Shown: positions 1 through 8,734, counted from the first letter of the stretch. The stretch is 64,000 nucleotides of DNA from PFJX01 sp963713085 (GCA_963713085.1 CAVQKQ010000013.1:62001-126000); one strand, 5' to 3'. Numbers and translations are program-made. Notes: generated by a model not told the origin, from the sequence alone.

Positions 1-2
1 CG

Positions 3-1040
3 GGGGCTTCCCTGCTGCCGGAAACCGATGCCCGCCTGGCCCTGACGGTGGCGGACTACTGGAACGCCCGCATCGAGGACTGGTGCCTGGCCCGCGACAC
101 CTCCCTGGACCGGGAGCACGGCGTGGCCGGCCACTACGTGCGGGAAGCCCCCAGCGCGGTTCTGGCCGGCGACGGCGCCCTGTGTCGGGCGCTGCCCATC
201 AAGAACCAGGCCCTGGACCCCAACCTGCCCGCCGCCCTCCAGGTCGGCGTGGACTTCCTGCAACTGGTGCGCCTGGGCCTGCGCCGGCCGGACGACCCCG
301 CCATCCTCGACACCCTGAAGCTGGCGGATGCCCTGCTCAAGACCAACACCCCCGCCGGCCCCGTCTGGCACCGCTACAACGACGACGGCTACGGCGAGCA
401 CGACGACGGCGCTCCCTTCGACGGCACCGGCCAGGGCCGGGGCTGGCCCCTGCTCACCGGTGAACGGGGCCACTACGTCCTGGCCGCCGGCGGCGATCCC
501 CTGCCCTACCTGGCAGCCATGAACGCCATGGCCGGGCGCGCCGGGTTGATCCCGGAACAGGTCTGGGACAGCGACCCCATCCCGGAGCGCGGCCTGGAGC
601 CGGGCCGGCCCAGCGGCTCCGCCATGCCCCTGGCCTGGGCCCATGCCGAGTTCGTCAAGCTCGCCGCCTCGCTGCCCCTGGGCCATCCCCTGGACCGGCC
701 CGGGGCGGTCTGGGCGCGCTACCGGGGCCTGCGCCCCGACCCGGATACCTGGGTCTGGACCCTGGCCGCGCCCCTTAATCCCCTGCCCCCCAGCAAGGCC
801 CTGCTGATCCTGCTGCCGGCCGCCGCCCTCCTGCACCTGGGTTTCGACGGCTGGCGCGAGGTGGACGACCGCCCCAGCGACGCGCTTGGGTTGGGCATGC
901 ACGGACTGCTAATCCAGTCCGCCGAGCTGGCCGGCCATGACAGCCTCGACTTCACCCTGCGCTGGCGCGACGGCGGCGACTGGCTGGGCCGGGACTACCG
1001 GGTCTCCCTGACAGACGCCGACTCGACGGGGAATGCGTGA
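3..1040 (+). CDS. Glucoamylase-type glycoside hydrolase family 15, C-terminal part (5' end outside window)
   Basis: The reading frame is open from the left edge, so the gene starts outside the window; about 345 residues are visible. The central stretch GQGRGWPLLTGERGHYVL and the preceding WHRYNDDGYGEHDDG are typical of the (alpha/alpha)6 barrel of bacterial GH15 enzymes, which release glucose from the non-reducing ends of alpha-glucans. The following segment (IPEQVWD, then SGSAMPLAWAHAEFVKL) is the usual end of that barrel and carries the catalytic base region; the last ~110 residues form a beta-rich tail. No signal peptide can be judged. Family assignment is from motif recognition; the substrate is inferred. 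Confidence 0.82.
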   Translation, partial: GASLLPETDARLALTVADYWNARIEDWCLARDTSLDREHGVAGHYVREAPSAVLAGDGALCRALPIKNQALDPNLPAALQVGVDFLQLVRLGLRRPDDPAILDTLKLADALLKTNTPAGPVWHRYNDDGYGEHDDGAPFDGTGQGRGWPLLTGERGHYVLAAGGDPLPYLAAMNAMAGRAGLIPEQVWDSDPIPERGLEPGRPSGSAMPLAWAHAEFVKLAASLPLGHPLDRPGAVWARYRGLRPDPDTWVWTLAAPLNPLPPSKALLILLPAAALLHLGFDGWREVDDRPSDALGLGMHGLLIQSAELAGHDSLDFTLRWRDGGDWLGRDYRVSLTDADSTGNA

Positions 1041-1102
1041 ACCGGGCCGTAACCCTGCGCAGCCGGTGCCCTTGGGCCCTGTTTTCCCGAGGCCGCTGAA
1101 CC

Positions 1103-1573
1103 ATGCTCGTCGTCGCCTTATTCGGCTTCATGCTGCTGGGTCTCACCACCCTCTTCCACTACGAGGTGCTGCGCGGGCTGAGCCGGGGACTGCCGCCGCT
1201 GCGCATTCCGCACCGGGCCAAGCTGATCCTCGTCATCTTCGCCGCCTTTCTCGCCCATATCGTCGAGATCGCGCTTTATGCCATCGCGATCAGCATCCTG
1301 GTCCTCTACGTGGGCAACGGCACCCTGGGTGGCAGCGGGCATTTCAGCCTGAACACGGCACTGTATTTCTCGGCGGAAACCTTCAGCGCGCTGGGCTACG
1401 GCGACATGGTGCCGGGCGGCGAGCTGCGCCTGTTGGCCGGCTTCGAGGCCCTCAACGGCCTGCTGCTGATCGGCTGGTCGGCCTCCTACACCTACATCGC
1501 CATGGAACGCTTCTGGAACCATGCCTATACGCACTGGCTGGATGTCGAGGAAACGCGGCATAAGTGGCAATGA
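1103..1573 (+). CDS. Two-TM potassium channel (Ion_trans_2 family)
   Basis: A 156-residue membrane protein. Hydrophobic segments lie at about residues 2-18, 41-70 and 108-130. Between the last two is a re-entrant pore loop with the selectivity filter LGYGD at residues 97-101 (SALGYGDMVP), a variant of the K+ filter TxGYGD. No cytoplasmic regulatory domain (RCK, cyclic-nucleotide) follows, so this is a minimal channel. The gene lies 62 bp after the glucoamylase gene and ends 144 bp before yfdX. The ATG at 1103 has only a weak ribosome site. Ion specificity is inferred from the filter. Confidence 0.8.
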   Translation: MLVVALFGFMLLGLTTLFHYEVLRGLSRGLPPLRIPHRAKLILVIFAAFLAHIVEIALYAIAISILVLYVGNGTLGGSGHFSLNTALYFSAETFSALGYGDMVPGGELRLLAGFEALNGLLLIGWSASYTYIAMERFWNHAYTHWLDVEETRHKWQ

Positions 1574-1649
1574 ACCACCGACCGGCTCAAAACACCCGAC
1601 CTGCTGTTCTGGTATCTCATAACCCAATGATTCATATGGCAATAACTCC

Positions 1650-1665
1650 TGGCACGGGGGTTGCA
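1650..1665 (+). promoter_or_regulatory. σ54 (RpoN) -24/-12 promoter upstream of yfdX
   Basis: TGGCAC-N5-TTGCA matches the σ54 consensus at every key base (-24 GG at 1651-1652, -12 GC at 1663-1664, correct spacing). Transcription would start near 1676, about 40 bp before the yfdX ATG. A σ54-dependent activator with an intact GAFTGA loop is encoded 3.9 kb downstream at 5557, so this promoter is its most obvious local target. No upstream activator binding site was identified with confidence. Confidence 0.85.
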
Positions 1666-1716
1666 ATACAGGTTTCACGGCAACGCCGTAAATCGCAACC
1701 CTTGAAGGAGATATCC

Positions 1717-3015
1717 ATGAACAACCTGCACCTCAAACCTCTTACCCTCGCCCTGGCGGGCGCCATGATCATCAGCCAGGCCGCCCTGGCCGCCGCGCCC
1801 GCCACAACGCCGGCCACGCCGGCCGCACCGCAAACCAGCCTGCACGAGGACATCTCCACGGTCCCCGGCCGCAGCATCTCCCCCGCGGACGAGGCGGTGA
1901 TCTCGTCCAGCGCCAGCAAGGTACTGCACCACATCGCCCTGGCCCGTGACGCCCTGCGCAGGAAGGATCCGGATCAAGCCAAGCAGAACCTGCGGCTGGC
2001 GGATACCCTGCTGGACATCATTCAGAGCTCGGTTCCCACCACCGTGGTGAAAGACCGGATCTGGACAGCCGACAAGAAGCTCCAGTATGAAAACAGCGAA
2101 GAGGTCAGCCCCAGCGATATCCCGATCTATGCCAGCCTGGAGGAACGGGCGGCGTTCGACGCGGTGAAGGCAGCCGGCGTCGCCCGGGACAAGCCCCAGG
2201 CCAAGGCCGAACCGAAGCCCGGCGCGAAGGACTCAAGCAAGGAGCTGGTGGCGGATGACACCCTGCTCTACTACGAGGAGATGGATCTGCCCATGAACGC
2301 CGTCCGCCATTTCGTTTCCGCCGCCCAGTCGGAACTGGCCAAGAACCGTCCCATGGAAGCCGACCAGGACCTGCGGGCGGCCCAGGACAGCGTGGACTAC
2401 GTTTCCGTAGCCCTGCCGGAACCTCTGGTGACGGCCAAGATCAACCTGCAAAATGCCCATGAGAATTTCACCGCGGGCAAGGTCGCCGATGCCAAGGCGG
2501 ACTTGGGACGGGCCATCACCCAGCTGACCCGGGTGGAGCAAAAAGCCGATCCAGAGACCAAGGCGGACGCGCAAAAACTGCTCAGCGACGCCCAATCCCT
2601 GGAAGCCCGCATCGACAAGGGCGGTCCGGGTCTTGAGTCGGAACTGAAGGGACTCTGGCACCACACCCAGGCCCTGGCGGACCGGGCCGTGGAATATACC
2701 GCGGTGGGTTGGTCCAGGCTGCGCCATCACGGCAAGCTGCGCAGCGATCTGATCGAGGCGAAACGTTTCATGGCCGATGCCGACATCGACGCCAACGTGG
2801 CCAACGATCCGGCCCGTTCCATGCAGGACCTGCGCCAGGCAAAGGATTATCTGGACAGGGCCGAGGCCGTCGCCGGCGGCAAGAGCGACCTGGAGGTCTA
2901 TATCAAGGATACCAAGGCCGCGGTGGACACCCTTATCGACGGCAAGGCCAAGGCCGACCCGGGTGAGATGGCCAACCTGGAGAACCAGCTCGGCCAGGCC
3001 ATCGCCAAGCTTTGA
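1717..3015 (+). CDS. yfdX: YfdX family secreted protein
   Basis: 432 residues from an ATG preceded by AAGGAGATAT. An N-terminal signal peptide (hydrophobic core LALAGAMIISQAALA) ends near residue 26, followed by an Ala/Pro/Thr-rich linker. The body matches the YfdX family (SSASKVLHHIALARDALRRK, then TADTLLDIIQ-like helices and VVKDRIWTADKKLQYE), and a second helical repeat follows in the C-terminal half (LIEAKRFMADADIDANVAND, then DLRQAKDYLDRAE). E. coli YfdX is an acid-stress periplasmic protein under EvgA; here a σ54 promoter at 1650 precedes the gene. It is about twice the usual length of YfdX. Function in this organism is unknown. Confidence 0.85.
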   Translation: MNNLHLKPLTLALAGAMIISQAALAAAPATTPATPAAPQTSLHEDISTVPGRSISPADEAVISSSASKVLHHIALARDALRRKDPDQAKQNLRLADTLLDIIQSSVPTTVVKDRIWTADKKLQYENSEEVSPSDIPIYASLEERAAFDAVKAAGVARDKPQAKAEPKPGAKDSSKELVADDTLLYYEEMDLPMNAVRHFVSAAQSELAKNRPMEADQDLRAAQDSVDYVSVALPEPLVTAKINLQNAHENFTAGKVADAKADLGRAITQLTRVEQKADPETKADAQKLLSDAQSLEARIDKGGPGLESELKGLWHHTQALADRAVEYTAVGWSRLRHHGKLRSDLIEAKRFMADADIDANVANDPARSMQDLRQAKDYLDRAEAVAGGKSDLEVYIKDTKAAVDTLIDGKAKADPGEMANLENQLGQAIAKL

Positions 3016-3030
3016 CGGGCAATGAACGAA

Positions 3031-3054
3031 AGGGGCCGACGCCGGGCCGGCCCC
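3031..3054 (+). terminator. GC-rich hairpin between yfdX and ccoQ-like gene
   Basis: GGGGCCG pairs with CGGCCCC around an 8-nt loop. No U tract follows, so it may act as an mRNA 3' stabiliser or attenuator rather than a classical terminator. Confidence 0.45.
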
Positions 3055-3076
3055 TCCCGAAACTTAGGAGAACGAC

Positions 3077-3265
3077 ATGAGCACCTTCCTCCACTTCGCC
3101 TCTGAATACGGCCTGTTCCTGGGTATCCCGCTGATCTTCCTGGCCGTGGTGGCCTGGATCTACCGGCCCGGCGCGCGCAAGCGTTACCAGGATGACGGGA
3201 AGATCCCCTTCGCCGAAGACAAGAAAGGCCCCAAGGAAGGTTCCGCCCGGTTGGGCAGTCCATGA
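3077..3265 (+). CDS. CcoQ/FixQ-like small membrane subunit, standing alone
   Basis: 62 residues with one transmembrane helix (about 11-29) followed by YRPGARKRYQDDGKIPFAED, the cytoplasmic signature of the cbb3 oxidase CcoQ (FixQ) subunit, which stabilises the CcoNOP complex in the inner membrane. An AGGAG ribosome site precedes the ATG. No ccoN, ccoO, ccoP, ccoG or ccoH is nearby; the neighbours are yfdX and a rhomboid protease, and the gene may be co-transcribed with yfdX from the σ54 promoter. Either it is a paralogue serving an oxidase encoded elsewhere, or the tail has been recruited for another role. Confidence 0.75.
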   Translation: MSTFLHFASEYGLFLGIPLIFLAVVAWIYRPGARKRYQDDGKIPFAEDKKGPKEGSARLGSP

Positions 3266-3280
3266 TGCGCCCAGGCGGGG

Positions 3281-3307
3281 ACCCTGCCGCCAGCATTGCG
3301 GCAGGGT
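3281..3307 (+). terminator. Strong hairpin after ccoQ-like gene
   Basis: A perfect 10-bp stem, ACCCTGCCGC with GCGGCAGGGT, closes a 7-nt loop 16 bp after the stop codon. There is no T run, so termination efficiency is uncertain. Confidence 0.55.
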
Positions 3308-3441
3308 GAACCGCCACCCCACGGATAAGGAAGGAAGCGATTTGACCACGGCGGCCGGAATCGACGCCAAGCCGCCTTATAGGCGTTAAGCTCGATGGCG
3401 GGAAATCGGAGAACGGCAACGCAAACGATGGGACACGCACC

Positions 3442-4065
3442 ATGCTGAACACCGTGGTCGGCAAACTGTTGATCGCCAACATCATCCTGTTTCTGGCGGA
3501 AACAACCTTCGGAGACGGGCTTATCCAATGGTTCGCGCTCTGGCCACTGGGGGTGTTCGGCCCCGCCGGAGTAGATCGTCTGGCGCCGCCCTTCATGCCC
3601 TGGCAACTGGTCAGCTACGCCTTCCTCCACGGCGGCCTGCTGCACCTGGGCCTCAACATGTACGCCCTGTGGATGTTCGGCAGCCAGCTGGAGTATCTCT
3701 GGGGACCGCGCCGTTTCACCACCTACTACTTCGCCTGCGTGATCGGCGCGGCCCTGACCCAACTGGTGGTGTCGGAAGTCATGCTGGCCCGGGGCGGCGA
3801 GGCCTATCCGGTCATCGGCGCCTCGGGTGGGATTTTCGGACTGCTCCTGGCGTTCGGCCTGTTGTTCCCCACCACCCGCCTGATCCTGCTGTTTCCGCCC
3901 ATCCCCATCCAGGCCCGCTGGTTCGTGATCGGCTACGGCGCCGTCGAGCTGTTCTTCGGCGTGACCGGTTCGGCCGAGGGCGTGGCCCATTTCGCCCACC
4001 TGGGCGGCATGTTGACCGGTTGGCTGATGCTGCGCGGGAGGACCGGGCGGCGTAGACGCTATTGA
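3442..4065 (+). CDS. Rhomboid family intramembrane serine protease
   Basis: A 207-residue six-TM protein. The catalytic serine lies in GASGG (S129), the conserved Asn in HLGLNM (N72), and the catalytic histidine in AHFAHLGG (H183 or H186). All the residues needed for rhomboid proteolysis within the membrane are therefore present. The 3' end overlaps the upstream extension of the next gene and abuts its ATG at 4077 by 11 bp, suggesting co-transcription with the two-component genes. The substrate is unknown; a signalling or quality-control role next to a membrane kinase is plausible. Confidence 0.88.
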   Translation: MLNTVVGKLLIANIILFLAETTFGDGLIQWFALWPLGVFGPAGVDRLAPPFMPWQLVSYAFLHGGLLHLGLNMYALWMFGSQLEYLWGPRRFTTYYFACVIGAALTQLVVSEVMLARGGEAYPVIGASGGIFGLLLAFGLLFPTTRLILLFPPIPIQARWFVIGYGAVELFFGVTGSAEGVAHFAHLGGMLTGWLMLRGRTGRRRRY

Positions 4066-4076
4066 GCGTTCCGACC

Positions 4077-5546
4077 ATGCCCAAGGCCGGCAGCCTGCGC
4101 CCGTTCCTGCTCCGCTCCGCCGCCCTCCCCCTGGTGGTGACGGCGGGCCTGCTGCTGCTGGCCCTTTCCCTCATGCTGGTCACGACTACCCGCAGCCTGG
4201 GCCGGATCACCCCGCTGCAGCGGCACACCGCGGTCATGCAGCGGTTGCACGACCAGATCCTGTCCATGCAATACAGCTCCTTGCAGGCCCTGCGTCAGGA
4301 AAGCTGGGTCGATCGGGCCCTGCTGAATAGCCTGGGCCAGGGCGTCGACCGGCTGGCCCAGGACCCGGCCCTGCTCAGCGAATCCGCGCGCCGCCACCTG
4401 AGCCGGGCCCGATCCGTCCTGGCGGCCGGGGACATGCCACCCCGGGAGGCCCTGCAACGCGGCGCCACCGAACTGCATCTGGCCCTGTCCGACGAAAGCC
4501 GCGCCCACGCCGCCATGCTGACCGGCATCCACGCCCAGGCGGAACTGGAGATGCGCCTGGCGGCCATCTCCCTGGTCACCATCCCCCTGGCGGCAGCCCT
4601 GGTCCTGTTCCTGCTGCGCCGCAGCTTCCTGCTCCCCCTGCGCAACCTGAACGCCCTGCTCACCCGTCTGGCCGCGGGCGATTACCAGCCTGCCCCGGAA
4701 GCCGACCTGGACCCGCTGCTGGAACCCCTGATGGCCAACTACAACCGCATGGTGACGCAATTGGCCCGGTTCGAGGTGGAACAGACCCAGCGCCGGGAAA
4801 CACTGGAAGCGGAGGTGCGCACCGCCACCCGGGACCTGCTGGCCCACAATCGAAGTCTTGCCCAGGCCGAGCGCCTGGCCACGGTGGGGGAGATGGCCGC
4901 CGGCCTGGCCCATGAATTGCGCAATCCCCTGGCCGGCATCGACTTGTCCCTGGCCAACCTGCGCCAGGATCTCGGCGAGCCGGAGCAGGTGGAACGCCTG
5001 GATCTGGCGCGGCAGGAGGTAAAGCGCCTCGCCAACCTGCTCAACGGCCTGCTCGATCTGGCCCGCCAGGACCCGGAGACACCCAGCCCGGTCCGCCTGG
5101 CCCGGACCATCAGTGAAGTGCTGGGCCTGGTGCGCTACCAGGTCCCGGAAGGCATCATTCTGGCCCTGGATATACCGGAGACCCTCACCTTTCTGCTGCC
5201 CGAGGCACGGCTGCGCCAAGTGGTACTCAACCTGGTGCTGAACGCCGCCCATGCCCTGTCGGCCACCCCAACCGGAATCGGCACCATCCGCGTCGAGGCG
5301 GGACACGCGGGCGACGAACTTCGGCTGGTTGTGGCGGACGATGGCCCCGGGTTCCCCGAGCCCATGTTGCGCACTGGGGTGCAATCCTTTCGTAGCGGCC
5401 GCGCCGGCGGCACGGGACTGGGCCTGGCCACGGTACGCCGCCTCGCCCAGGACCTGGGCGGCCGGCTGGTCCTGGAAAATCCGCCGGACCGGGGAGCCCG
5501 GGCAACCCTGTTTCTGCCCTGCCAATATCTTGAGGAAACGCAATGA
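4077..5546 (+). CDS. Membrane sensor histidine kinase of a σ54 two-component pair
   Basis: 489 residues from the ATG at 4077 (a TTG at 4062 is a less likely start). TM helices lie near residues 17-36 and 163-182 and flank a ~125-residue mainly helical periplasmic sensor; HAMP follows at about 185-235. HisKA carries GLAHELRNPLAG with phospho-His near 279. The ATPase domain has the N box (LNLVLNAAHAL), G1 (DDGPGF) and G2 (GGTGLGLAT). The architecture matches the NtrB/ZraS-like kinases that partner NtrC-type regulators. The next gene starts 10 bp after the stop. The signal sensed is unknown. Confidence 0.9.
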   Translation: MPKAGSLRPFLLRSAALPLVVTAGLLLLALSLMLVTTTRSLGRITPLQRHTAVMQRLHDQILSMQYSSLQALRQESWVDRALLNSLGQGVDRLAQDPALLSESARRHLSRARSVLAAGDMPPREALQRGATELHLALSDESRAHAAMLTGIHAQAELEMRLAAISLVTIPLAAALVLFLLRRSFLLPLRNLNALLTRLAAGDYQPAPEADLDPLLEPLMANYNRMVTQLARFEVEQTQRRETLEAEVRTATRDLLAHNRSLAQAERLATVGEMAAGLAHELRNPLAGIDLSLANLRQDLGEPEQVERLDLARQEVKRLANLLNGLLDLARQDPETPSPVRLARTISEVLGLVRYQVPEGIILALDIPETLTFLLPEARLRQVVLNLVLNAAHALSATPTGIGTIRVEAGHAGDELRLVVADDGPGFPEPMLRTGVQSFRSGRAGGTGLGLATVRRLAQDLGGRLVLENPPDRGARATLFLPCQYLEETQ

Positions 5547-5556
5547 GGGAAACGCA

Positions 5557-6939
5557 ATGAGCGAGACCCTGCTCATCATCGAAGACGAAACCCTGCTGGG
5601 CCGGGAACTCCTGCGCCGGTTCCGGCGCGAGGGCTGGGACGCCATCCTGGCCACCAGTTGCGCCGAGGCTCGGGGCCTGCTGCTGAACCGGGAGATCGAG
5701 CCGGCGGTGGTGCTGTCCGACATGGCCCTGCCGGACGGCAACGCACTCGACCTGCTGGAGACGGCCCGCACCGCCCGACTGCCGGGTGAATGGGTCATGC
5801 TCACCGGCTACGGCACGGTGCCGGATTCGGTACGAGCGGTGAAACTGGGGGCCTACGACTTCCTGGAAAAACCCGCCGACATCGAACGCCTGCAACTGGT
5901 GCTGGCCGGCGCGGCCCGGGCGGCCCGTGCCCAGCGCCGGTTGTCCGACCAGGCCGACCGGCAGCACCAGCGCTACGCCCCCGCCAGCTTCGTCGGCGCC
6001 AGCGCCGCCGCACTGGAGGTGCGGGACATGCTGGAACGCCTGACCCAGGTGCCCTTCTCGGCCCTGGTCATCGCCGGCGAGACCGGCACCGGCAAGGGCC
6101 TGGCGGCCCGCATCCTGCACCACGCGGGGCCGCGCCGGGACGGACCGCTGGTGGAGGTGAACTGCGCCGCGCTGCCCAGGGAACTCATGGAGAGCGAACT
6201 GTTCGGCCACGAGGGCGGTGCCTTCACCGGCGCCAAGGGCCGGCGCCGGGGCCTCATGGAACAGGCCGGGGGCGGCAGCCTGTTCCTGGACGAGATCGGC
6301 GACCTGCCCACGGAATTGCAGGTGAAGCTGCTCAAAGCGGTGGAAGACAAGCGCATCCGCCGCCTGGGGGGCGACAGCGAGATCGACCTGGACATCCAGA
6401 TCATCGCCGCAAGCAACCGGGACCTGGAGGAAGAGGTGCGGGTCGGACGCTTCCGGGCCGACCTCTATCACCGCCTCTCGGTATTCCGACTCAGCCTGCC
6501 GCCGTTGCGCCGGCGCAAGCAAGATCTGCACGATCTGGTCCCCCTGTTCATCCGCGAATACAACGCCAAGGCCAGCAAGCGGGTTCGCCGGGTGCCCGAC
6601 CCGGCCTGGCGCCAGTTGGAGGAGCACGACTGGCCCGGCAACGTGCGGGAACTGCGCAACGTGGTGGAACGCTGCGTGCTGTTCTCGGAAGGGGAGGACC
6701 TACCGGAACGATGGCTTCTGCTCGCCCAGGGCGCGGGCGCACGCCAGCCGGGCGGCGATGGCCTGTGGCTGCCGCTGGACGGCTCCGCCAGCCTGGAGGA
6801 CATGGAACGGGCCATCGTCGAGGCCGCACTGGAGCGATCCCATGGCAACATCACAGGCGCCGCCAGGCTCCTGAACAGCACCCGGGAGACCCTGCGTTAC
6901 CGGGTCGAGAAGTTCGGCCTGGGCAAACCCACCGTCTGA
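5557..6939 (+). CDS. NtrC-family σ54-dependent response regulator
   Basis: 460 residues. The receiver domain has phospho-acceptor D55 in VLSDMALPD, with MLTGYG and the K in FLEKP. The AAA+ domain has Walker A GETGTGKG (174-181), an intact σ54-contacting GAFTGA loop (221-226) and the Walker B region SLFLDEIGDLP. A C-terminal Fis-type helix-turn-helix, NITGAARLLNSTRETLRYRV, completes the protein. It should activate the RNA polymerase-σ54 closed complex; the promoter at 1650 upstream of yfdX is the only clear σ54 promoter seen in the window. It is probably co-transcribed with the kinase. Confidence 0.93.
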   Translation: MSETLLIIEDETLLGRELLRRFRREGWDAILATSCAEARGLLLNREIEPAVVLSDMALPDGNALDLLETARTARLPGEWVMLTGYGTVPDSVRAVKLGAYDFLEKPADIERLQLVLAGAARAARAQRRLSDQADRQHQRYAPASFVGASAAALEVRDMLERLTQVPFSALVIAGETGTGKGLAARILHHAGPRRDGPLVEVNCAALPRELMESELFGHEGGAFTGAKGRRRGLMEQAGGGSLFLDEIGDLPTELQVKLLKAVEDKRIRRLGGDSEIDLDIQIIAASNRDLEEEVRVGRFRADLYHRLSVFRLSLPPLRRRKQDLHDLVPLFIREYNAKASKRVRRVPDPAWRQLEEHDWPGNVRELRNVVERCVLFSEGEDLPERWLLLAQGAGARQPGGDGLWLPLDGSASLEDMERAIVEAALERSHGNITGAARLLNSTRETLRYRVEKFGLGKPTV

Positions 6940-6947
6940 GGAGAGCC

Positions 6948-7313
6948 ATGTCCACCCTGAACGATCCCCGCGTCCTGTTCGCCGCCGAACGCACCCTGCT
7001 GGCCTGGAACCGCACCGCCATCGCCCTCATGGGCTTCGGCTTCCTGGTGGAACGCTTCGGCCTGTTCCTGCACGTGATCCTTAGCCACAATGTAGAGCCC
7101 CTGCACCGGGGCATCTCCCTGGCTATCGGCATGGCCTTCATCCTGCTGGGGGTGATTCTGCTGGTGATCTCGGTGCGGCAGTTCCGGCAGGTCGTTGCCA
7201 GCCTGGGGGCCGAAGAAATCCCGCCGGGCTACTGGCTGAACGGGGCGGTGCTCACCAACCTGGCCATCGCCCTGGCCGGGCTGGCGCTGGCGGCCTATCT
7301 GGCGCTGGTCTGA
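6948..7313 (+). CDS. DUF202 family membrane protein (YidH-like)
   Basis: 121 residues starting 8 bp after the σ54 activator gene, with GAGGAG just upstream. The N-terminal motif FAAERTLLAWNRTAIALMGF is the DUF202 signature, followed by three transmembrane helices (about 20-40, 57-77 and 98-118). The biochemical role of DUF202 is unknown. Position and spacing place it in the same operon as the kinase and regulator. Confidence 0.85.
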   Translation: MSTLNDPRVLFAAERTLLAWNRTAIALMGFGFLVERFGLFLHVILSHNVEPLHRGISLAIGMAFILLGVILLVISVRQFRQVVASLGAEEIPPGYWLNGAVLTNLAIALAGLALAAYLALV

Positions 7314-7403
7314 AACGATGGCCTGCCCTGGCTGGCGCCGGGCGATTGGGTTAAGTTTCCCCCGCGACCCGATTACGGACGCGCAACCAGCCGAGGACCG
7401 TTG

Positions 7404-7988
7404 ATGGGAAAGACCCGACTCGAAGCCTTCAGCGACGGCGTGCTCGCCATCATCATCACCATCATGGTGCTGGAGTTGAAGGTGCCCCACGGCGACAGCC
7501 TGGCGGCGCTGCAGCCCCTGCTGCCGGTGTTCCTGAGCTACGTGCTGAGCTTCGTCTACCTGGGCATCTACTGGAACAACCACCACCACATGCTGCACAC
7601 CTGCCGCAGGGTCACCGGCGCCATCCTGTGGGCCAACCTGCACCTGCTGTTCTGGCTGTCACTGATTCCCGTCGTGACCGGCTGGATGGGGGAAAACCAC
7701 CTCGCCGCCGCGCCCACCGCCCTCTATGGGGTGGTCCTGTTGCTGGCCTCGATTGCCTACTGGATCCTGCAGCGGACCATCATCGCCTCCCAGGGGCCTG
7801 ACTCCCTGCTGCGGACCGCCGTGGGCAACGACTGGAAGGGCAAGCTGTCCCCCGCACTCTATGTCGCCGCCATCGGCCTCGCCTTTCTGTCCCAGTGGCT
7901 CGCCGGCGGCATCTACGTGCTGGTGGCCCTGATCTGGCTGGTGCCGGACCGGCGCATAGAGCGGGTGCTGGTGAACGAGCGGACGTGA
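7404..7988 (+). CDS. TMEM175/DUF1211 family potassium channel-like protein
   Basis: 194 residues. The first helix carries RLEAFSDGVLAIIITIMVLE, the conserved signature of bacterial TMEM175 channels (R-x3-FSD), which conduct K+ as tetramers. Five or six TM helices are predicted, with the second helix region NHHHMLHTCRR also typical. The 90-bp gap from DUF202 suggests a separate or weakly linked transcript. Together with the pore-loop channel at 1103 it gives the locus two unrelated K+ channel types. Confidence 0.85.
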   Translation: MGKTRLEAFSDGVLAIIITIMVLELKVPHGDSLAALQPLLPVFLSYVLSFVYLGIYWNNHHHMLHTCRRVTGAILWANLHLLFWLSLIPVVTGWMGENHLAAAPTALYGVVLLLASIAYWILQRTIIASQGPDSLLRTAVGNDWKGKLSPALYVAAIGLAFLSQWLAGGIYVLVALIWLVPDRRIERVLVNERT

Positions 7989-8001
7989 TTATGGTGCGAG
8001 G

Positions 8002-8574
8002 CTAGCCGCTGACGATTGGCACGAGTACCAGCATGATCAGCAGCATCCAGGCGATGAGGCCCAGTGCCGTGACAATGAAGGCCATGTCGAAGGCCAGCAG
8101 GCCTTCCTTCACCTTCAGCATCCCTTCCATGCCCCTGAAGATAAGCACCACCGAGCCGGCCAGGCCCAGGGCAACCAATCCGACGATGACGAACAGGTTG
8201 CCTGAGAAGAGGCCTAGCGCGGATAGCCAGAGCGGTATCGGCGCGATGGCGGCCAGGGTAAAGGCCTCGTGGTAGTCGCTGACTATGCCGCCGCTGTTGG
8301 CAACGAGCTTTATGCCCCAGGCCATGAGCGGCACGGTCAGCAGTTCGGCGACGAGGAACAGGAGCGCCACAATGTCCCATGTCCGGGCGGCAGTATCCGG
8401 GTATAAGGTGGCGCCAAAACGGCGCCCCGCATATTCCAGCATCAGCGGCGGAATCAGCGACAGGGGCAGCACGACCAGACCGAACAGTTTCATGACGGTC
8501 GGGTGTATGCGGGCAACGTCGTCCCACCCTTCCAGCGACGAATCGAACAGTTTGTGAATGTGCATCATATTCAT
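8002..8574 (-). CDS. Yip1 family integral membrane protein
   Basis: 190 residues from the ATG at 8574, which has AGAAGGAG upstream; a longer start at 8595 lacks support. The N-terminal amphipathic stretch (LFDSSLEGWDDVARIHPTV) and five TM helices fit the bacterial Yip1 family, whose function is unknown. It is transcribed divergently from the MarR regulator, with a shared AT-rich gap of 160 bp, so it is a likely MarR target. A second Yip1-type gene lies at 51656. Confidence 0.75.
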   Translation of the reverse strand: MNMMHIHKLFDSSLEGWDDVARIHPTVMKLFGLVVLPLSLIPPLMLEYAGRRFGATLYPDTAARTWDIVALLFLVAELLTVPLMAWGIKLVANSGGIVSDYHEAFTLAAIAPIPLWLSALGLFSGNLFVIVGLVALGLAGSVVLIFRGMEGMLKVKEGLLAFDMAFIVTALGLIAWMLLIMLVLVPIVSG

Positions 8575-8663
8575 GAGGGCTCCTTCTCTCTCCAATCATC
8601 GGCGGCATCCGGCCACTCTCTGCTTCCCGCCGGCCAACTCAACCGCAGGAGGGCTTTAATTCA

Positions 8664-8700
8664 ATATATCAATCATTTAATAGATCACAACATGATATAT
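8664..8700. promoter_or_regulatory. AT-rich dyad in the Yip1/MarR divergent promoter region
   Basis: ATATATCA (8664-8671) and TGATATAT (8693-8700) form an exact inverted pair in a sharply AT-rich patch of an otherwise GC-rich region. This is a reasonable operator for the adjacent MarR protein; binding is inferred. Confidence 0.4.
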
Positions 8701-8734
8701 ATCGGCCACGGTAACCCGTGATCCAGGATCCACC

